Source of the DNA: Austropuccinia psidii
Lineage: Eukaryota; Basidiomycota; Pucciniomycetes; Pucciniales; Sphaerophragmiaceae
Direction: 5' to 3'
DNA length: 64,000 bases
Assembly: GCA_023105745.1 (NCBI GenBank)
Contig: JALGQZ010000001.1
Coordinates: 57,183,437-57,247,436, forward strand
Position numbers and translations under genes: made by a program. Below are positions 1 through 12,640 of this stretch, piece by piece. Position 1 is the first letter of the stretch. The number at the start of each line of letters is the position of its first letter. The notes beneath the pieces are model-generated. The model ran no database searches. It was not told the DNA's origin and worked only from the letters and a program-made list of their open reading frames with translations.

Positions 1-1560
1 AGGGATAGGATCATAGGACAAGAAAGATACTTATTTCATACAGAGGAAGAAAGAGTCAGACCCTATGATCCAGAAATTGTTGGAACTGGCAAAAGAAGTA
101 CAAAAAAACAACCAATAGCTGTAAATACTTTGGATAGCGCTAGCAGCCCCAGAATAAAGAGTAATATCTCCACTGATAGTTGACACAATGTTTTCACCCC
201 TGAGATAACTTTAAGCAGTAGTGCACTATGTATGCAAATGGCCCATTATGCAGAGCAAAATCAAAAGAAGTTTGGAACTCTCCATGAAAAAATTGCAAGG
301 TTCCAAGAGGTTAATACCATGAAAACCAAAAAAATCAAAGCTCTTCAAGAGGACTATATTAAGTTAAGTAAAGCCACAGAAGAGACCAACAAAAAACTAA
401 ATCAAGTCTTTAAGGAGCAATATAACTGAAATAGGGACAGGGAATACCTGGATGAAGACATGAACAAATTTTTTAATGTCTTCCAAATCATAAACCCACA
501 AACACAGGACTATGTTCCTGGAAACAATACACACCACCAAGAGGAAATAAAACCAGATTCCAAAATCAAAAATAAGCAAAGATACTCATCAAATTACCAA
601 GATGGAGATAACATGACCTAGTCAGAGAAGGAAGCACTAAAGCAGCTACCAGAAGCCACATTTTGGCCAAAGCTCTCTGGTGTAGGAGAATATGATCATA
701 TGAAACTCATTTCTTATATTGATTAAATCTTCATATATGTACCAAGTATACCATACAACTGGATAACAGCTAGAATTAACACAAAATTCAAAGGACATGC
801 TATTATATAGTACACAGAAATGGAAGAAATCCATGGCAGAAGAAACTGGCCATGGTGGAAGAGTCAAATAATCCAAAAGTAAAGTCATGGTACTTGGATA
901 TGGCAAAAGACCATTTCATTTGAGAATTACAAATACTCAGTGGACAAGGGTCCTTATGATTGGTGACTGAAAAATTCTAAAAGAATTAAAGCCATAGATC
1001 CTGATATGAACATTAAGATGAGGAACAATAAACTTCTGACACAATTCCAGTATAACTATAGCACACAGTAAAAAGCACTCGTAACAAAGGCTGAAATCCA
1101 GATGAAATTGTAAATACCTTTCAGGAAATAGATATCAGACCATCTATTAGTAGATATAATACCCATACGACTGGTGAAAACAGGGAAAACCCCACCCTGG
1201 AAACCGAAGAAGCTCATGATCCAGAATAATTATAAAAGAACAAAATATGTCACAACTGTACAGCACCCAATCACTGTGCAGGAAATCATCCCAAAGACAG
1301 GAAAGATATATTTCAAAGAGAGGAAGAGACAAGAAAAGGCCAATAAGGTTATTAATATTTCTCTAATAGTGTGGGGAATGGCTGTGGAGATGATTCATAC
1401 AGTGAGCTTAACCCCAGTGAGAAATATTTAGTGGAATTTGAGGAACATGATACAATGGAAACTGGATAAGTCCACTCAACAAGAAGGAAACTAATGACCA
1501 AGCATTTCAATGGATTGAAACATAAACCACCCAATAGGGGGAGTATGTCCACAAAGCATT
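1..1560 (+). pseudogene. Decayed gag of a Ty3-type LTR retrotransposon
   Basis: No intact frame remains, but translation in shifting frames gives a recognisable rust Ty3 gag. A Lys/Glu-rich coiled-coil-like stretch (about 232-429) is followed by the gag core (about 650-1080), with motifs such as LSGVGEYDH, VPSIP and HGRRNWPWWKSQII. A zinc knuckle lies at 1248-1289 in a shifted frame. It reads CX2CX4HX4 and ends in His where Cys is expected. Several in-frame stops and at least one frameshift separate these parts, so no protein is made. No protease or polymerase follows, because sequence homology ends before the R1 repeat at 1657. The left end runs off the window. The parent element is probably related to family B of this window. 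This rests on motif recognition, not a search. Confidence 0.7.
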
Positions 1561-1656
1561 TGTTTTCACAACTTCACATAGACCACAATGAAACCAGTAC
1601 CTCAAAGAGGATAGGAAAGTCTCATAAGTGATGAGCCTTTTTTTAGAGGGAGGGTA

Positions 1657-3072
1657 TGTCAGCCTGTGACTCAAAACCAGAGCACAAGCATGAAAGCCAA
1701 AATACAATAAACCAATGGTAGAGCAAAATGCCACAAAAGAGTGACCTGAGAGAAAAAGCTCATAAAGGGAATCAAAAGAAAGAGGAAATTTGTCTCTTTT
1801 CAAAGATACTACTCACATAACCACAGGATAAGGAATGAAAGATTTATTCCAGCTTAAAGCAATAACTGAGAATAAATGTTAATTTAACCTCTCATCTAAA
1901 ATACAGAGGAAGAGAAAGAACCCCAATGAATGGGTGCTCAAATTGAAGCTCTGAATAGGGGCTCTCTAATGGTACTGGAAAAATTGAGCTAGCATCAAAA
2001 ATAAAGAAGTTATGGCTAAAAATGTTCCAAATAAGGGTGAACAAAATATTCACCTCTCATGTAGCTTATACGGGTTTAGTGTGTGATACCTAAAGTTGGG
2101 TCTCTTTGAAAAGAGAACCATCAAGGCTTTCTGATGGTTCCATCCATTTCTTCATAAAATATTTAGAACAAAAGGTATGGAGAAAACAAGCTCAATACAG
2201 GATTCATAACAGCTCCACAAATTGATAATGGAATTTATAATTGGTATGAACTTGCCAAAATTGATCCTAGTTATACCAAAAGAGTAACAATTTTGTAGAG
2301 CTCATTAAGGGCTACAAAGTGAGTTACGTTTGAGCTCTCTATCTTTAAAACTGACAAACATATTTAGGTTACAAGATTGCAATGCCACACTAGCCAGTAT
2401 GGGATCCTACTGTGGGAAAGCTGTCCATATAATTGAATTTACAGCTGATCAATTGAATCGAATGCTGTTCATTCTTTTATTCTTCATAAAATGACAACAA
2501 ATATTCATACAGGGATGATCTGTACTGTTTCTGACATGTCAGAAGCACCAGAACACACATGTCAACTGTATTGGTGAAAATGTTCAACCTGTATAAGGAA
2601 AAACTGATAACTTGTGGTTCTAAAAACACATTGACAACCAATACCAATCTGTATTGAGTGTATAGAGCCACAAAAAATCCCACAGGAGTAAAAACTTTCA
2701 CTTTTTTGTCGTGTGAAGCAGTAAGCAAACTCCCACTGCCCCAGAACAAAATAAAAGGAGTCTTTTCCTCATCAAAACACCAATCCATTATCATTTCCTT
2801 AGCATCCTTATGTGGTATAGCTTCTTCAAGAAGTGTTAGCTTTATAATTTAACAGTTACAGCTATAATTGTAGATTATTTAGGGTTCATTACTTTAAGCC
2901 AGTGGGTAAACACTGCACCCGGGGCTATCAATAGCACTCACCATCACTAAAACCTTTAGTATAGCCCTTTCAATCATTTTATCATCAATTGAAAATCATA
3001 ATTTCCGTGTCACACTCAGAGTTATAGCTTTTTATTATCATTGTAAAGCTGTATGATATAGTCACCCTGACA
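1657..3072 (-). mobile_element. R1 repeat copy 1 (probable solo LTR), minus strand
   Basis: This is a 1.4 kb non-coding repeat shared with 5988-7379, 40317-41692 and 59061-60409. On the minus strand it begins TGTCAGGGTGAC and ends GTCACAGGCTGACA, so it has TG...CA ends and short imperfect inverted termini. Shared internal landmarks include GGTGAGTGCTGTTGAAAGCC-like sequence and TTCATTGTGTAGCCCT. No coding capacity is evident. The termini suit a solo LTR of an element whose interior is absent from the window. A non-autonomous TIR element is the alternative. No clear target duplication is visible at this copy. Confidence 0.65.
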
Positions 3073-4800
3073 ATTTGTTTTCAAATTTTGATGAATTTTA
3101 CTTTATTAATTTTGAGTTTTTCTTATTTTCCAATTATAGGGTTTTATATCATATTTCTCAAATTCTTTTACCACTTTGAGGTTTTTGTCCTATTTTTTAT
3201 ATTTTCTATTGTTTATTTCTTTTCTTTTATTTTTATTTTATCTTTTCTTTCATTTTGCTTTACATTTTTTCTCCTTTTCATATTTGCATGTTTTTATTGT
3301 AGCTTTATTTTCATTGTGATTTATTTTTTATTTTTCTGACTTTATTTTATTTTTTATGGTTTCTTATTGGATTATCTATTGTTTGGTTGGGCGTGAAAGC
3401 TCTGGAGATATGTAATTATCTGCTTGCAATAACACTATTGCAAGAAAAATATTTATACATAAAGTGGAATCAGTATGATACACTGATTCTAGAGTTCCTA
3501 CACACCCTTAAAAAAGCAATAAAAAATCAGATTTTCAAAATAAAACATAAAAAATAATTGAAAAACAAATAAAAAGAAATGAAAGGGGAAAAGAGAAAAA
3601 ACATTGAAATCAAAAATCAAAAAATGATGAAAACATAATCAAAAGAAACCGCCCAAAATTTGGAAAAAACATAATTAAGAAATATAAAATAATCAAGCAG
3701 AATCAAAAAAGCTAGAAGCAGTAAAACATAAAAAAGAGCTAAATGAGATAAATAAAATAAAATTTAAGACATATTCAACAAAAATATCAAGTTTTTTTCT
3801 GATAATTAAAAAACAAAATAAAACTAAAAAATCAAACCTTTGAAGATAAATAATTTTAAAATTGAAACAGCTTGAAACTTGAAAAAAATCTTATTGTTCG
3901 TTTAGACCAAGATACCTCATGACCATGGTTTGTTTTTTTGATCTTTTTCATAACTGACAAGATTTTGAATAGTCAGGAAAATTGAAAAATAGAAATCAAA
4001 ATCAACAGAGATACATAAGTGAGCTGAACTATGAAGGAGATCAAAACAAAGTATGGAAATGGTAAAAGTGATCTTATTTCCAAGAAAATTGAGTTATTAT
4101 AAACCAAATTAAACAATAATAAGAAATGATTTTCATAAGGATAACATTTCTCAGATTAAAGAAAACTTTCCCCAAATAGGAAAGGAAAATTATAATCCTT
4201 TTATTTAATATAAAGATGCTTATCCATGCATAAAATTATATATGAGAGATAAATAAAATTCCTTTCAAGATTATTATCTTTGATAATCAATAAAATAGTA
4301 CAAGTATTTGATAAAAAGGAAATTACCACTTATTTAGTAAATCAAAAGCTAAGTGGAGAGCTCTCAAGGTGTTTGGAAACAAATAGTACCACATAAATAG
4401 ATATATAAATAAGGAATGGAAAATATATTATTGTTGGATAAAATTGTTATTTAAACCTCTGAATATACCTTATCCAAGGTGTGTCCAATATGTCAGAAGA
4501 TGTAAAAACACACAATGTGGTGGATGATTCAACTGAAAAAAATTGTATTTTTTTATAATTTGACTTTAATAAATTGAATGCTTCCTGCAAAAAAGCTACA
4601 TATAGATGTTTGGAAATGGTGTGCACATGAGATATGGGTCAACTAATGCAATTAGAGAAGACCATTAAATCCCCATTGAAGTTCTTCACACATCTTCAAG
4701 AAGGAAGTTTCTTTATGTGTTGAAAATGTATTCCATTCAAAAATTTACTGTATTAGTTTGAAATGTGTATTTTTTATTAAACAAAGAAAAATCATGGAAA
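3073..4800. other. AT-rich stretch without recognisable genes
   Basis: The plus strand is strongly T-rich at about 3085-3360 and becomes A-rich from about 3510 to 3900. The open frame at 3088-3339 is a product of the T-rich composition (Phe/Leu/Ile only) and is not a credible gene. I see no RNA gene or transposon termini here. Confidence 0.5.
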
Positions 4801-7563
4801 ATCCATAATATTCCATCTTAATTGATGGAAATTTTGAATGGCCCAAAATGTGTCTGGAAGTATCTTAAAAACAAATTCAAGATGAGAACCAAGGCTAAAG
4901 GAAGGCAGGGCCTGCTACCCCCACTGGTCGGGGTAACATTTCTCTTTGATGGTGTCTGGAGAAAACCTTCCCCCCTAAGCAACCCAGGAAAATATTTGGC
5001 CATTTTATTCCTTTTAGACCTTTGGGGTATCTACTGCAAAACAAGAGAAGCTTAGCTTAAATGTCTATATTGAGCAGTTTGAACTTCAAATAGAGTTTTT
5101 CTCATTTTTAAATTTTATGCTATTTTCCCATCAAACAAGAGAATTGTTGGGAATGTTTGCACAAGTACAGTCTTTTGTGTATTTAGGCTGGTTTTTTAAA
5201 AAAGACCCAGAATGCCCCTAAATAAATAAAATCCATTTTTCATTGACCAAGGAAATCCTGAAGAGGTTATTTTTACGCCATTTCCCTTTAGTAAGCAGAA
5301 ATTTTTAAATAGTTTTATACACCATTATTCACCCTTTTTGACAATTGATTCAAAGGTGACAAACTAAAGTTCTCCTAAAATTTGAAAAAACTTACAAGCA
5401 CTCAAAGGAGATTATTACAAGAGGCACAATCATGTTTCAGGAAAAAGTGTTTTATTTTTATCAACACCAATGGCCTCATTTATCAAGTATTGGTGGATTT
5501 CAAATGTTTAGTATTCCTCCAAGGGAATAATTTCAGATTTTATTTCAAGGGATACTCAAGAGGAAGTTCCAAATAGTTTTCAAGTGTCAAAGCTCCATCA
5601 ACCCACATGCAGTAATCCTCCATAGAATCCTGTATTGAAACCAAAGTATCTGGGAAGATTATCTAACACCATTTATTTCCCAATATGTCAAGGTGCAATT
5701 TCCCAAAGCAGTCAATACATATTAAATTATTTGATGAAGTTGTAAAGAACTAATATTTTTCATATAGCAGCCTTCCCTTCATCCCTGGAGGGTTTTTCTC
5801 CCCCATTTAGACAATCTATCGGGATTTATTCTTATCTTTATTTTCATTCATCTTCATAATAAATACTGATATTATCATATCACTCATTTGCACCCATTCC
5901 ATTCTTGTTCAGTGAATATTTTTTATAATATCCTTTAATAATTTCCCCTTTCCTTATTACCAATTGAGAAAGTGATAAAGGAATTAATGTCAGGGTGACT
6001 CTATGATATAGCTGTACAATGATAATGAAAAGCCATGAATGTGAGTGTGACACAAAAATAATTATGATAATTAAGTGAGTAGATGCTTAAAAGGGCTATA
6101 ATAGAAGAATTTAGTGATGGTGAGTGCTATTGATAGCCCTGGGTGCAGTGCTTATCTGTTGGTTTACAATAATTGTAATTATAATTATACCTGTGTGATT
6201 CTAATCTTACCACTTCTTTGAGAAGCTATCCCACATAAGAATATTGAGAACAGAATGATTGATTGGCCTTATGGTAAGGAAAGGCCTCCTTTTATCTTGT
6301 TCTGGGGTAGTGGGAGGGTTTTTACCTCTGCAAATGACCAAGAAGTGAAACCTTTCACTACTGTGCACTATTTTGGGGCTCTACACACTCAATAAAGAAT
6401 GTTATTGGGTGGAAATGTGGTTTTAGAGCCACAAGTTGTCATTTTTACCCTATACAGGGTGAGGCCTTTCACCAATGGATTCTACAGGTGTGTTCTGGTG
6501 CTTCTGACGCGTCTAAAGCTGTACTGAAACTGTATGGACCCCTTTATCTGACTTACCTATGAGTTATTAAAGAATGAACAAGCTTCTTTGTCTATTTGAC
6601 ATCTCATAATCATACGTATGGGATAGTATCCCACAGTAAAGCTGTATTGGTCTGAATATGAGATTTTGACCTTAAAACTGCTGTAACTGTGTCAATCTTT
6701 AAGCTATTGATCTCAAAGATGGTTCATTGTGTAGCCCTGAAGGAGATCTACACAATGGTACCTCATTTGGTATGGTTAAAATTCAATATGGAGAAGTTAT
6801 GCCATGTTCAATTTTAGTTATCCAGATATATGATTATCTCAAAATCTTTATGAAACTTGTTTTCTTTATAGCTTTTGTTCTAGATGAGATATGGGAATGT
6901 ATGCAACCATAAGATAGCCCTGATTGTTCTCCTTCCAAAGAAGCCCCACTTTTGGTATCTCACACTAAAACTGTAGAAGTTGGATGAGAGGTGAATATTT
7001 TATTCACCCTTATTTGGCTCTATTTTTGTCACAACCTCTATAGTTTTGGTGATAGCTCAATTTGGCTAGTACCATTGGATATCCCTGATTGTGAGCTTTA
7101 ATTCGAAAATAAATATGGTGGGGTTAAGCCTCTTTTTCTGGATTTCAGATGAGAGGTGAAAATTAAGGTTTATGCTCAGAAACTCCTTTGAGCAGGAATA
7201 ACTTTTTTATTCTTTGTCCTATGATTATGGGACTTGTATATTTAGAGACAGGTGAGTTTCCTCTCTTGTTTGATACTGGTTTGGCTCAGCTCCATGTTTT
7301 GGTGATATTTTGCTCTACCATTGGTTTATGGTATTCTGGCTGTAATGCTTGTGCTCTGGGTTTGAGTCACAGGCTGACACTTGAGTTCTTTTCCATTTTC
7401 TATTGCATTTTTCATCTTTGCATTGCATATCATACTAGAATATTCTTTCTAAGAAAATATATCTGTTATATCATTTTCTTTACTTCTTTTGGAGTCTTCT
7501 AAGTGAGCTACCCAATTAATGATTGCCACGTCACTCATGTTCTATACAAGAACCCCTTTTACA
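4800..7563 (+). repeat. 5' LTR of A1, interrupted by R1
   Basis: 5060-5985 and 7380-7563 align with the A1 3' LTR at about 29926-31029. Both share the segment with 'cccagaatgc', the 'cttcccttca-cctgg' segment and the 'cttttggagtcttctaagtgag' end. The LTR ends at 7563 with a decayed CTGTGACA terminus (here CTTTTACA). The left boundary is uncertain because 4800-5060 is only weakly similar to the LTR start. Confidence 0.6.
5988..7379 (+). mobile_element. R1 repeat copy 2 (probable solo LTR) inside the A1 LTR
   Basis: This copy runs from TGTCAGGGTGACTC at 5988 to CACAGGCTGACA at 7379. It interrupts the A1 5' LTR, whose sequence resumes on both sides. The intact family A LTR reads ATTGA at the corresponding place. 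The flanks here read ATTAA (5983-5987) and CTTGA (7380-7384), each one base from that target. This fits an aged 5-bp target duplication and therefore an LTR-type insertion. The open frames at 6727-6912 and 7188-7502 have no homology I recognise and are not conserved as frames in the other R1 copies. Confidence 0.65.
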
Positions 7564-8199
7564 TTACATTGATTACCTTATGATTTTCTTCATTATGTTC
7601 TTTTATCCTTAAAATCACTCATTCATCTCAATTATCAATATTGAGTGTTTATGATATTAAAACTCTTTTGTCACCTCTGAGTCTTTTCTCCTTGATTATT
7701 CAATATTAAAAATTGAAATCAGACTCATTTTTAGCATTCAGGTCATTCCCCTCATCATTTATGGGATTCTGTTTTGATAGAATAATCTCAATATATTTAA
7801 TCGAGTATCTTGATTCTACTAATTTCATATCAAGAATTTGATATAAACTTACTTTTCATTCAATAATTAACACTAATCAATCCTTCAAGGTTTGATCTGG
7901 GTTTCTGAATTTACCTTAAGATTTCATTTTATTTAGCCAGATTTTCATTGGATTAATATATTTTGCAATATTCTTTATCAATTGAGGTCCTCAAGATTCA
8001 ATTGATTTTTTTTCCTCACAATATTTATTTAATGACTTTGGAGATTTTACATAATTTATTGATTCAAGTTTTGACATATCAAGGTTCATTTTTTTCTTCA
8101 AGTTATTTTCTTCATCATTCCTTTCCAAAACTCACCTCCTTCAAGAAATGCCAGCTATCAAGATATATTTCCAGCTCCTTTTACTCCCACTAGCAGGGT

Positions 8200-9360
8200 T
8201 CCCATAGATAGAACACCATTAGTTCCTCAGCTGAGTGATAACCTGGATATAGGACCAAATTTGGAAGGAGAAGTGCCATCCTGAAAGCAAGGTGAAAGAG
8301 CTAGAAGATGAAGATTCTTTCTAGGAGCTGTTGATTTTATTCCAGGAATTTTAAAGTACAGGTTTCAAGGCATTGGTGACGTTGGGGATGAGTAGGAGGT
8401 TAATTATGTTGAAAAAGAAGTATCAAATGATACTGGAGTTTTTTATTAGCAGGAAGAGAGTAACAACTCTAACCCATAATTCTCATTCTTCCTTTCCCAA
8501 GACGGACCAAGATCTATTGGAAATGCCCCAACACGTGGCTCAATTCATGAGACAATCTCAAGATTATTCATGACTCCATCTATGAAGAAACCAGAATGTC
8601 CTTATGGGACTCTCCCCTACAATTTCAGAAGCTTTTTTATTTCATTCCAGCTCATTTTCCAAAATAAAAAGGCCAATTTCTCTGAATAAAGGAAGAAATT
8701 TCTTTATGCCACATCATTTCTAACTGGGAAAGCTTAAAAACCGATTGAGGTCTATCTTTTTCAGTCTAAAAAAGTTGAATCCCAACTCTTTACTTTGTTA
8801 TGACCCAAATTAATTAAAAAAGATATTCAGAAGTAAAGCTGAATTACTTAATAATAAAGAAAATAAAAAACCCTTTCTTCTATTTTTATAAATTAAGAAG
8901 ATTAACTTGAAGGACTAGTGATTTTGTGGAAAGAGCTTTTATTTACTATTATATGAAGGGACCATCCTCCATAATTTTGGGTCAATTGGCCTCCTATCTT
9001 TTTTTTATTCTCTTCAAGAGGTAATGTATGTGACCATGGAGCTTGAAGCTAGGTAACATCAAAGGCAAAAGGAGAAGAATCATTCTCAATAAAAGAGGAC
9101 TGAATCCTTCAATTCAAGCTTTTCTCATCCTCGAAAGTCTCAAAGCCCAAATAACAACAAGAATAATAATGATGTTCAAAAGAGGGATAAGTCACATTCT
9201 TCCCTCCAAAATAAGTGTCACAAGCTTTTTGGTTTTGAGAAGGAAACAATATTTAAAGAGTGTTTATGTCCTTCTTTTTGTTGGAATAATAATCTCAATT
9301 CCTGTATCAAAATGCCTCAAAAAAGCCTTCCCAGACAGAACTAAAGTCCTGATTTAATAT
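8200..9360 (+). pseudogene. A1 gag remnant
   Basis: This segment is collinear with A2 gag (39784-40307 and 41695-42530). Recognisable pieces are the N-terminal 'TPIVP-like' segment near 8200, the 'gagacaatctcaagattattcatgactccatctatgaag' region near 8550, the gag-core counterpart at 8600-8960 and the Lys-rich linker at 9043-9357. Many stops and indels leave no open frame above about 100 codons. At 8550-8585 it preserves the uninterrupted sequence into which R1 inserted in A2, so it serves as an empty-site reference. Confidence 0.6.
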
Positions 9361-9439
9361 CATGATTTTTTTAATTCTGTTCACTTTTCTTCACCAAGAG
9401 AAACATTATGAAATTTGAATAATTGTATTAGGAAATCCC

Positions 9440-11407
9440 TGAGATTATTTGTTTTCTCTCCTCTTTTCTATATGCTTCAAATTATTCACATTGGTTCTGG
9501 GGCTACCAACTCATTTGTTGAAAATAGTATTGTTCACAAGTATTCTTTGACCATGTAAGAACTCCTGGAGAATATTCCTATTCTCAATATTTTGGACTCC
9601 TAATTTCCCGCTTCCTTATTGATAACCTCCCATACAAAGTGTTTTGGAGCTTCCTTTTTTCCCAAATTTTGAATGGGATTTCTTGATAATTTATACTCTC
9701 AATGGGGAAGAAACCATATTGGGATTTGATTTTATCCATTATTTTAATACATACATTTCTTGGAAGAAAGGGCTTGTTAGCTTTGATTCTTATCATAATG
9801 ATTGTACTCAATTCTTGTTTCCTTTCAGTGAAAACTCCAGAACTGCTATCACTAGTGAATCTCTGTTTGGTAACTCTCGAGAACCATATTTCCCCTCTTC
9901 TTTTCATACTATTTCCCTCAATTCCCCTAAGTAATTTCTCACCTCAATATATGGAGTATTCAAAGAGATAAAATATGTTGGAAAAGGTAATTTGGTATCT
10001 TTGCTTCACCTATTTCATGGTGATGTTTACCCTCCTTATTAATCCTATGGTGTCTCCCTAGAGGAACTGTTGAATGAAGATGGGAGAAAAGGAGAGATTG
10101 AAACTGTGATTAAGATTTCTCCCTCTGTCTATCACCACTAGAAGTAATTATTCTAAAATTTTGAATCAGGGAATCTTCCTTCTCACAGCTCCTGTGATCA
10201 TTGTATTGAACTGGAGGGGTCTAGTTGGGCCTATCTATCCTTTATAAAATATGGAGTCAGATATTATTCAGTCTTACATTTCAAAGGATTTAAAAAAATA
10301 ATTCATTAGGCCAATTTCCTCTTCAGCAGGAGAATTAGTCCTTTTTGTTAAGAAAAGGGATGGTGGCCTTTGTTTATGTTTGGATTACCACAAACTTGAT
10401 TTCAAAACTAGGAAGAGCACATATGTTCTTCCCCTTATGAAAAATCTTCTCACTGCTTGTAGGAGTTCTTCCATCTTCTCTGATATTCATTTTTATGGTG
10501 CATATAGCCTGCTCAGAATCAAGAAGGATGTTGAACATGTGTGAGATTTTGGAGCTGAATATTTCAGTTATGAGTGCCTGTTTATGCCTTTGTGCTCACC
10601 AATTCTCATACCTCTCTTCAAAATCTTGTCAAAAATATTTTCAATGATGTTCTTGACGTTTATGTTGCAGTTTAATCCAATCAAATCATGTTTTTTTCTA
10701 AGTTTGAGGAGGTTTATGTCACTTATGTGGGATCCTTTCTTTCCATACTCAGAGATGATAACCTTTTTTCTAAGGCCTGAAAGTGCCTCTTTCATGATTC
10801 TAGTGTTGGATATTGAGGTCCTTTTGTTTCTTCTGGAGGCCTCAGGCTGTACCAATCCAAGGTTAAGAACAAGCTCAATTGGAATCCTCCAAGGAACCTC
10901 AAGGCTCTCTAATAATTCTTTGTCTTTTCCAAATTCTACCACCATTTCATAAAAAATTACTCCAATTGAATTAATTAACTCACCATTTTCCTCAAGGAAA
11001 ATTCAATTTTCTTCCTCAATGAGGAAGCTATTAGCAAATTTAACCAAATAAAAGAGGCCTTTACCACTTCTCCAGCTCTTCCTCAGTTCAAACCATCTCT
11101 ACCAACCATTGTAGAAACCAATTCATCTTACTATGCATTGGGTGCTGTCCTGAGTCAGTAACCTGAGTTAGCAAAGCATTTCATTGAATTTTATAGATGT
11201 TAGCTGCTTCCAAAAGAGAACAGCTATCACATTCATGATAAACCACTTTTTGTTGTATTCTGGCTCTCAAGCACTGTAGGTCCTTTCTTATTTTTCCCCT
11301 ATCCTCCTTTGAAGTTCTCACCAATCACTCCTCTCTTCAGTAGTTTAAGTAATTAATAATCTTCACTTTCTTTCAAGACTTCTGGCCCAAATTCCTGTCT
11401 GAGTTTC
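9440..11407 (+). pseudogene. A1 protease-linker-RT-RNase H remnant, left part
   Basis: Frames at 9644-9934 reproduce the linker downstream of the protease in A2 (motifs such as PNFEWDFLI, GEETILGFDFIHYFN and SENSRTAI). Sequence from 10330 to 10960 is collinear with the A2 reverse transcriptase but full of shifts. The nucleotide alignment continues to the RNase H region and stops precisely at 11407, where the B1 LTR begins. It resumes at 25735. The gene is dead. Confidence 0.65.
11403..11407. repeat. 5-bp target site duplication of B1 (GTTTC), left
   Basis: GTTTC directly precedes the LTR terminus TGTCAG at 11408. The identical GTTTC follows the other LTR terminus at 25735-25739. The flanking A1 sequence is continuous across the pair when compared with A2 near 44540-44600, which confirms it as the insertion site. 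Confidence 0.85.
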
Positions 11408-12064
11408 TGTCAGATTTTTCTATAAAACTCTTTATAATATTACTATTAATCAACAGTACTATGACTTTTCTCATGAAATATAGTAAACAATTGAATCCTT
11501 AGTTATTTCTTTTAATTTTTATACACTACCAGTATTATACTAGTAAGAACTAATTGTCTTCTAGAAGCAATTATAAGTCTTATTAATAAAACTTCTTATT
11601 AAAACAATATAAAATTATTTGAATTGAAAATCATCTTTTACAATAATAATTATATTTGATTCTTGAAGAAAACTACAAATTTAAAAGAAAATTCTTTAAT
11701 AATAAATCAAAAACTCACTGATACTCCAAAAATACCTTGAAAAGAATTGGAAGATTAATTTGGAAGATTATTTTTGTATTTAAAGGATAAAAATTGATTT
11801 AGAATAGTAATGCAACAATATAGCAATTAAGCACTATTGTGAATATTTGTTTTCTCTGATTTCAAATTGTTCTGATTGATTTTCAAAGATAAAGATATTT
11901 GAGAAAATATTTTAACTAATACTTACTTGTTGGCACTAATGATAAGATGATATTGGAAAAAAAGCAACAGTAGGACTATTTTAAGTCTACAACAGCTCAC
12001 ATATGCATGCCATAGATCAAACTAGAAAACCAGTGAGCTAGAAATCTTTTACCTTAATTAACTT

Positions 12065-12145
12065 AAGGGTTTTGGTAAAAACACATAAGCAAATTGGTAA
12101 AAAAATGTAAGAGCTTACGTTTTTAGTAAAAACACGTAAGGGGTG
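12065..12145 (+). repeat. Left terminal inverted repeat of the MULE with motif array
   Basis: The outermost 20 bp pair with the right end. A 16-base motif close to GGTAAAAACACGTAAG occurs near 12074, 12096 and 12125, and in inverse orientation near 12112 (CTTACGTTTTT). The same motif is repeated at the right end. Such clusters are plausible transposase-binding sites, which is an inference. Confidence 0.75.
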
Positions 12146-12640
12146 CCCTGGGCCCATTTTTAATTAAAAATGAAACACAATTGGGCCTGTATTGGGCCAA
12201 AAAATTCCCAAAAGAGATTTTTTCCCCACAAAACCTCTCTAACTCCAAATTGTTTCAGATTTTTTTGCCCAGCCCCCCCCAAAAAAAACAAGCCCAAACA
12301 CCCCAACAATCCACATTATCCCCACCCCATTTTTCTTTATGGAAAACAGAATTACCAAAGCCATTTTGCAAAGCTTTTCACACTTTTTTTTCTTTTTTTC
12401 CCCCCAAAGACTGCATTTTCCACCACAACAACCTGCTTTCAAGCCTCTCAATTTTCAATTTTTTACCTTCCCTCATCTATTAATCCCACATTTAAACCAC
12501 TTTCTTTCACTCTTAACCACTTCTGTTCAATTTTCACACCTTCTCTCACCTCTTTTTCACATTTTGAAAGGTTCTTACCCCATTCCAAATCCCCCAATTC
12601 CCCCCTTTTTTCACTTTTATACATAATTTTCATTAAAAAA

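Noticed and set aside
3088..3339. 83-codon plus-strand frame that looks like a multi-pass membrane protein
   Set aside because: It is nearly all Phe, Leu, Ile and Tyr because the DNA is a T-rich low-complexity tract. It has no start context, no homology and no conservation.
7188..7502. 104-codon frame in R1 copy 2 running into the A1 LTR
   Set aside because: It crosses the R1/LTR junction and is not open in the other R1 copies.
9702..9971. Second open frame overlapping the A1 linker
   Set aside because: The frame at 9644-9934 carries the family motifs; this one is its out-of-phase shadow.
12170..12640. N-terminal extension of the MULE frame upstream of ATG 12641
   Set aside because: The translation is Pro/Phe/His/Ser low complexity from a C/T-rich leader. 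The family's conserved region starts after 12641.
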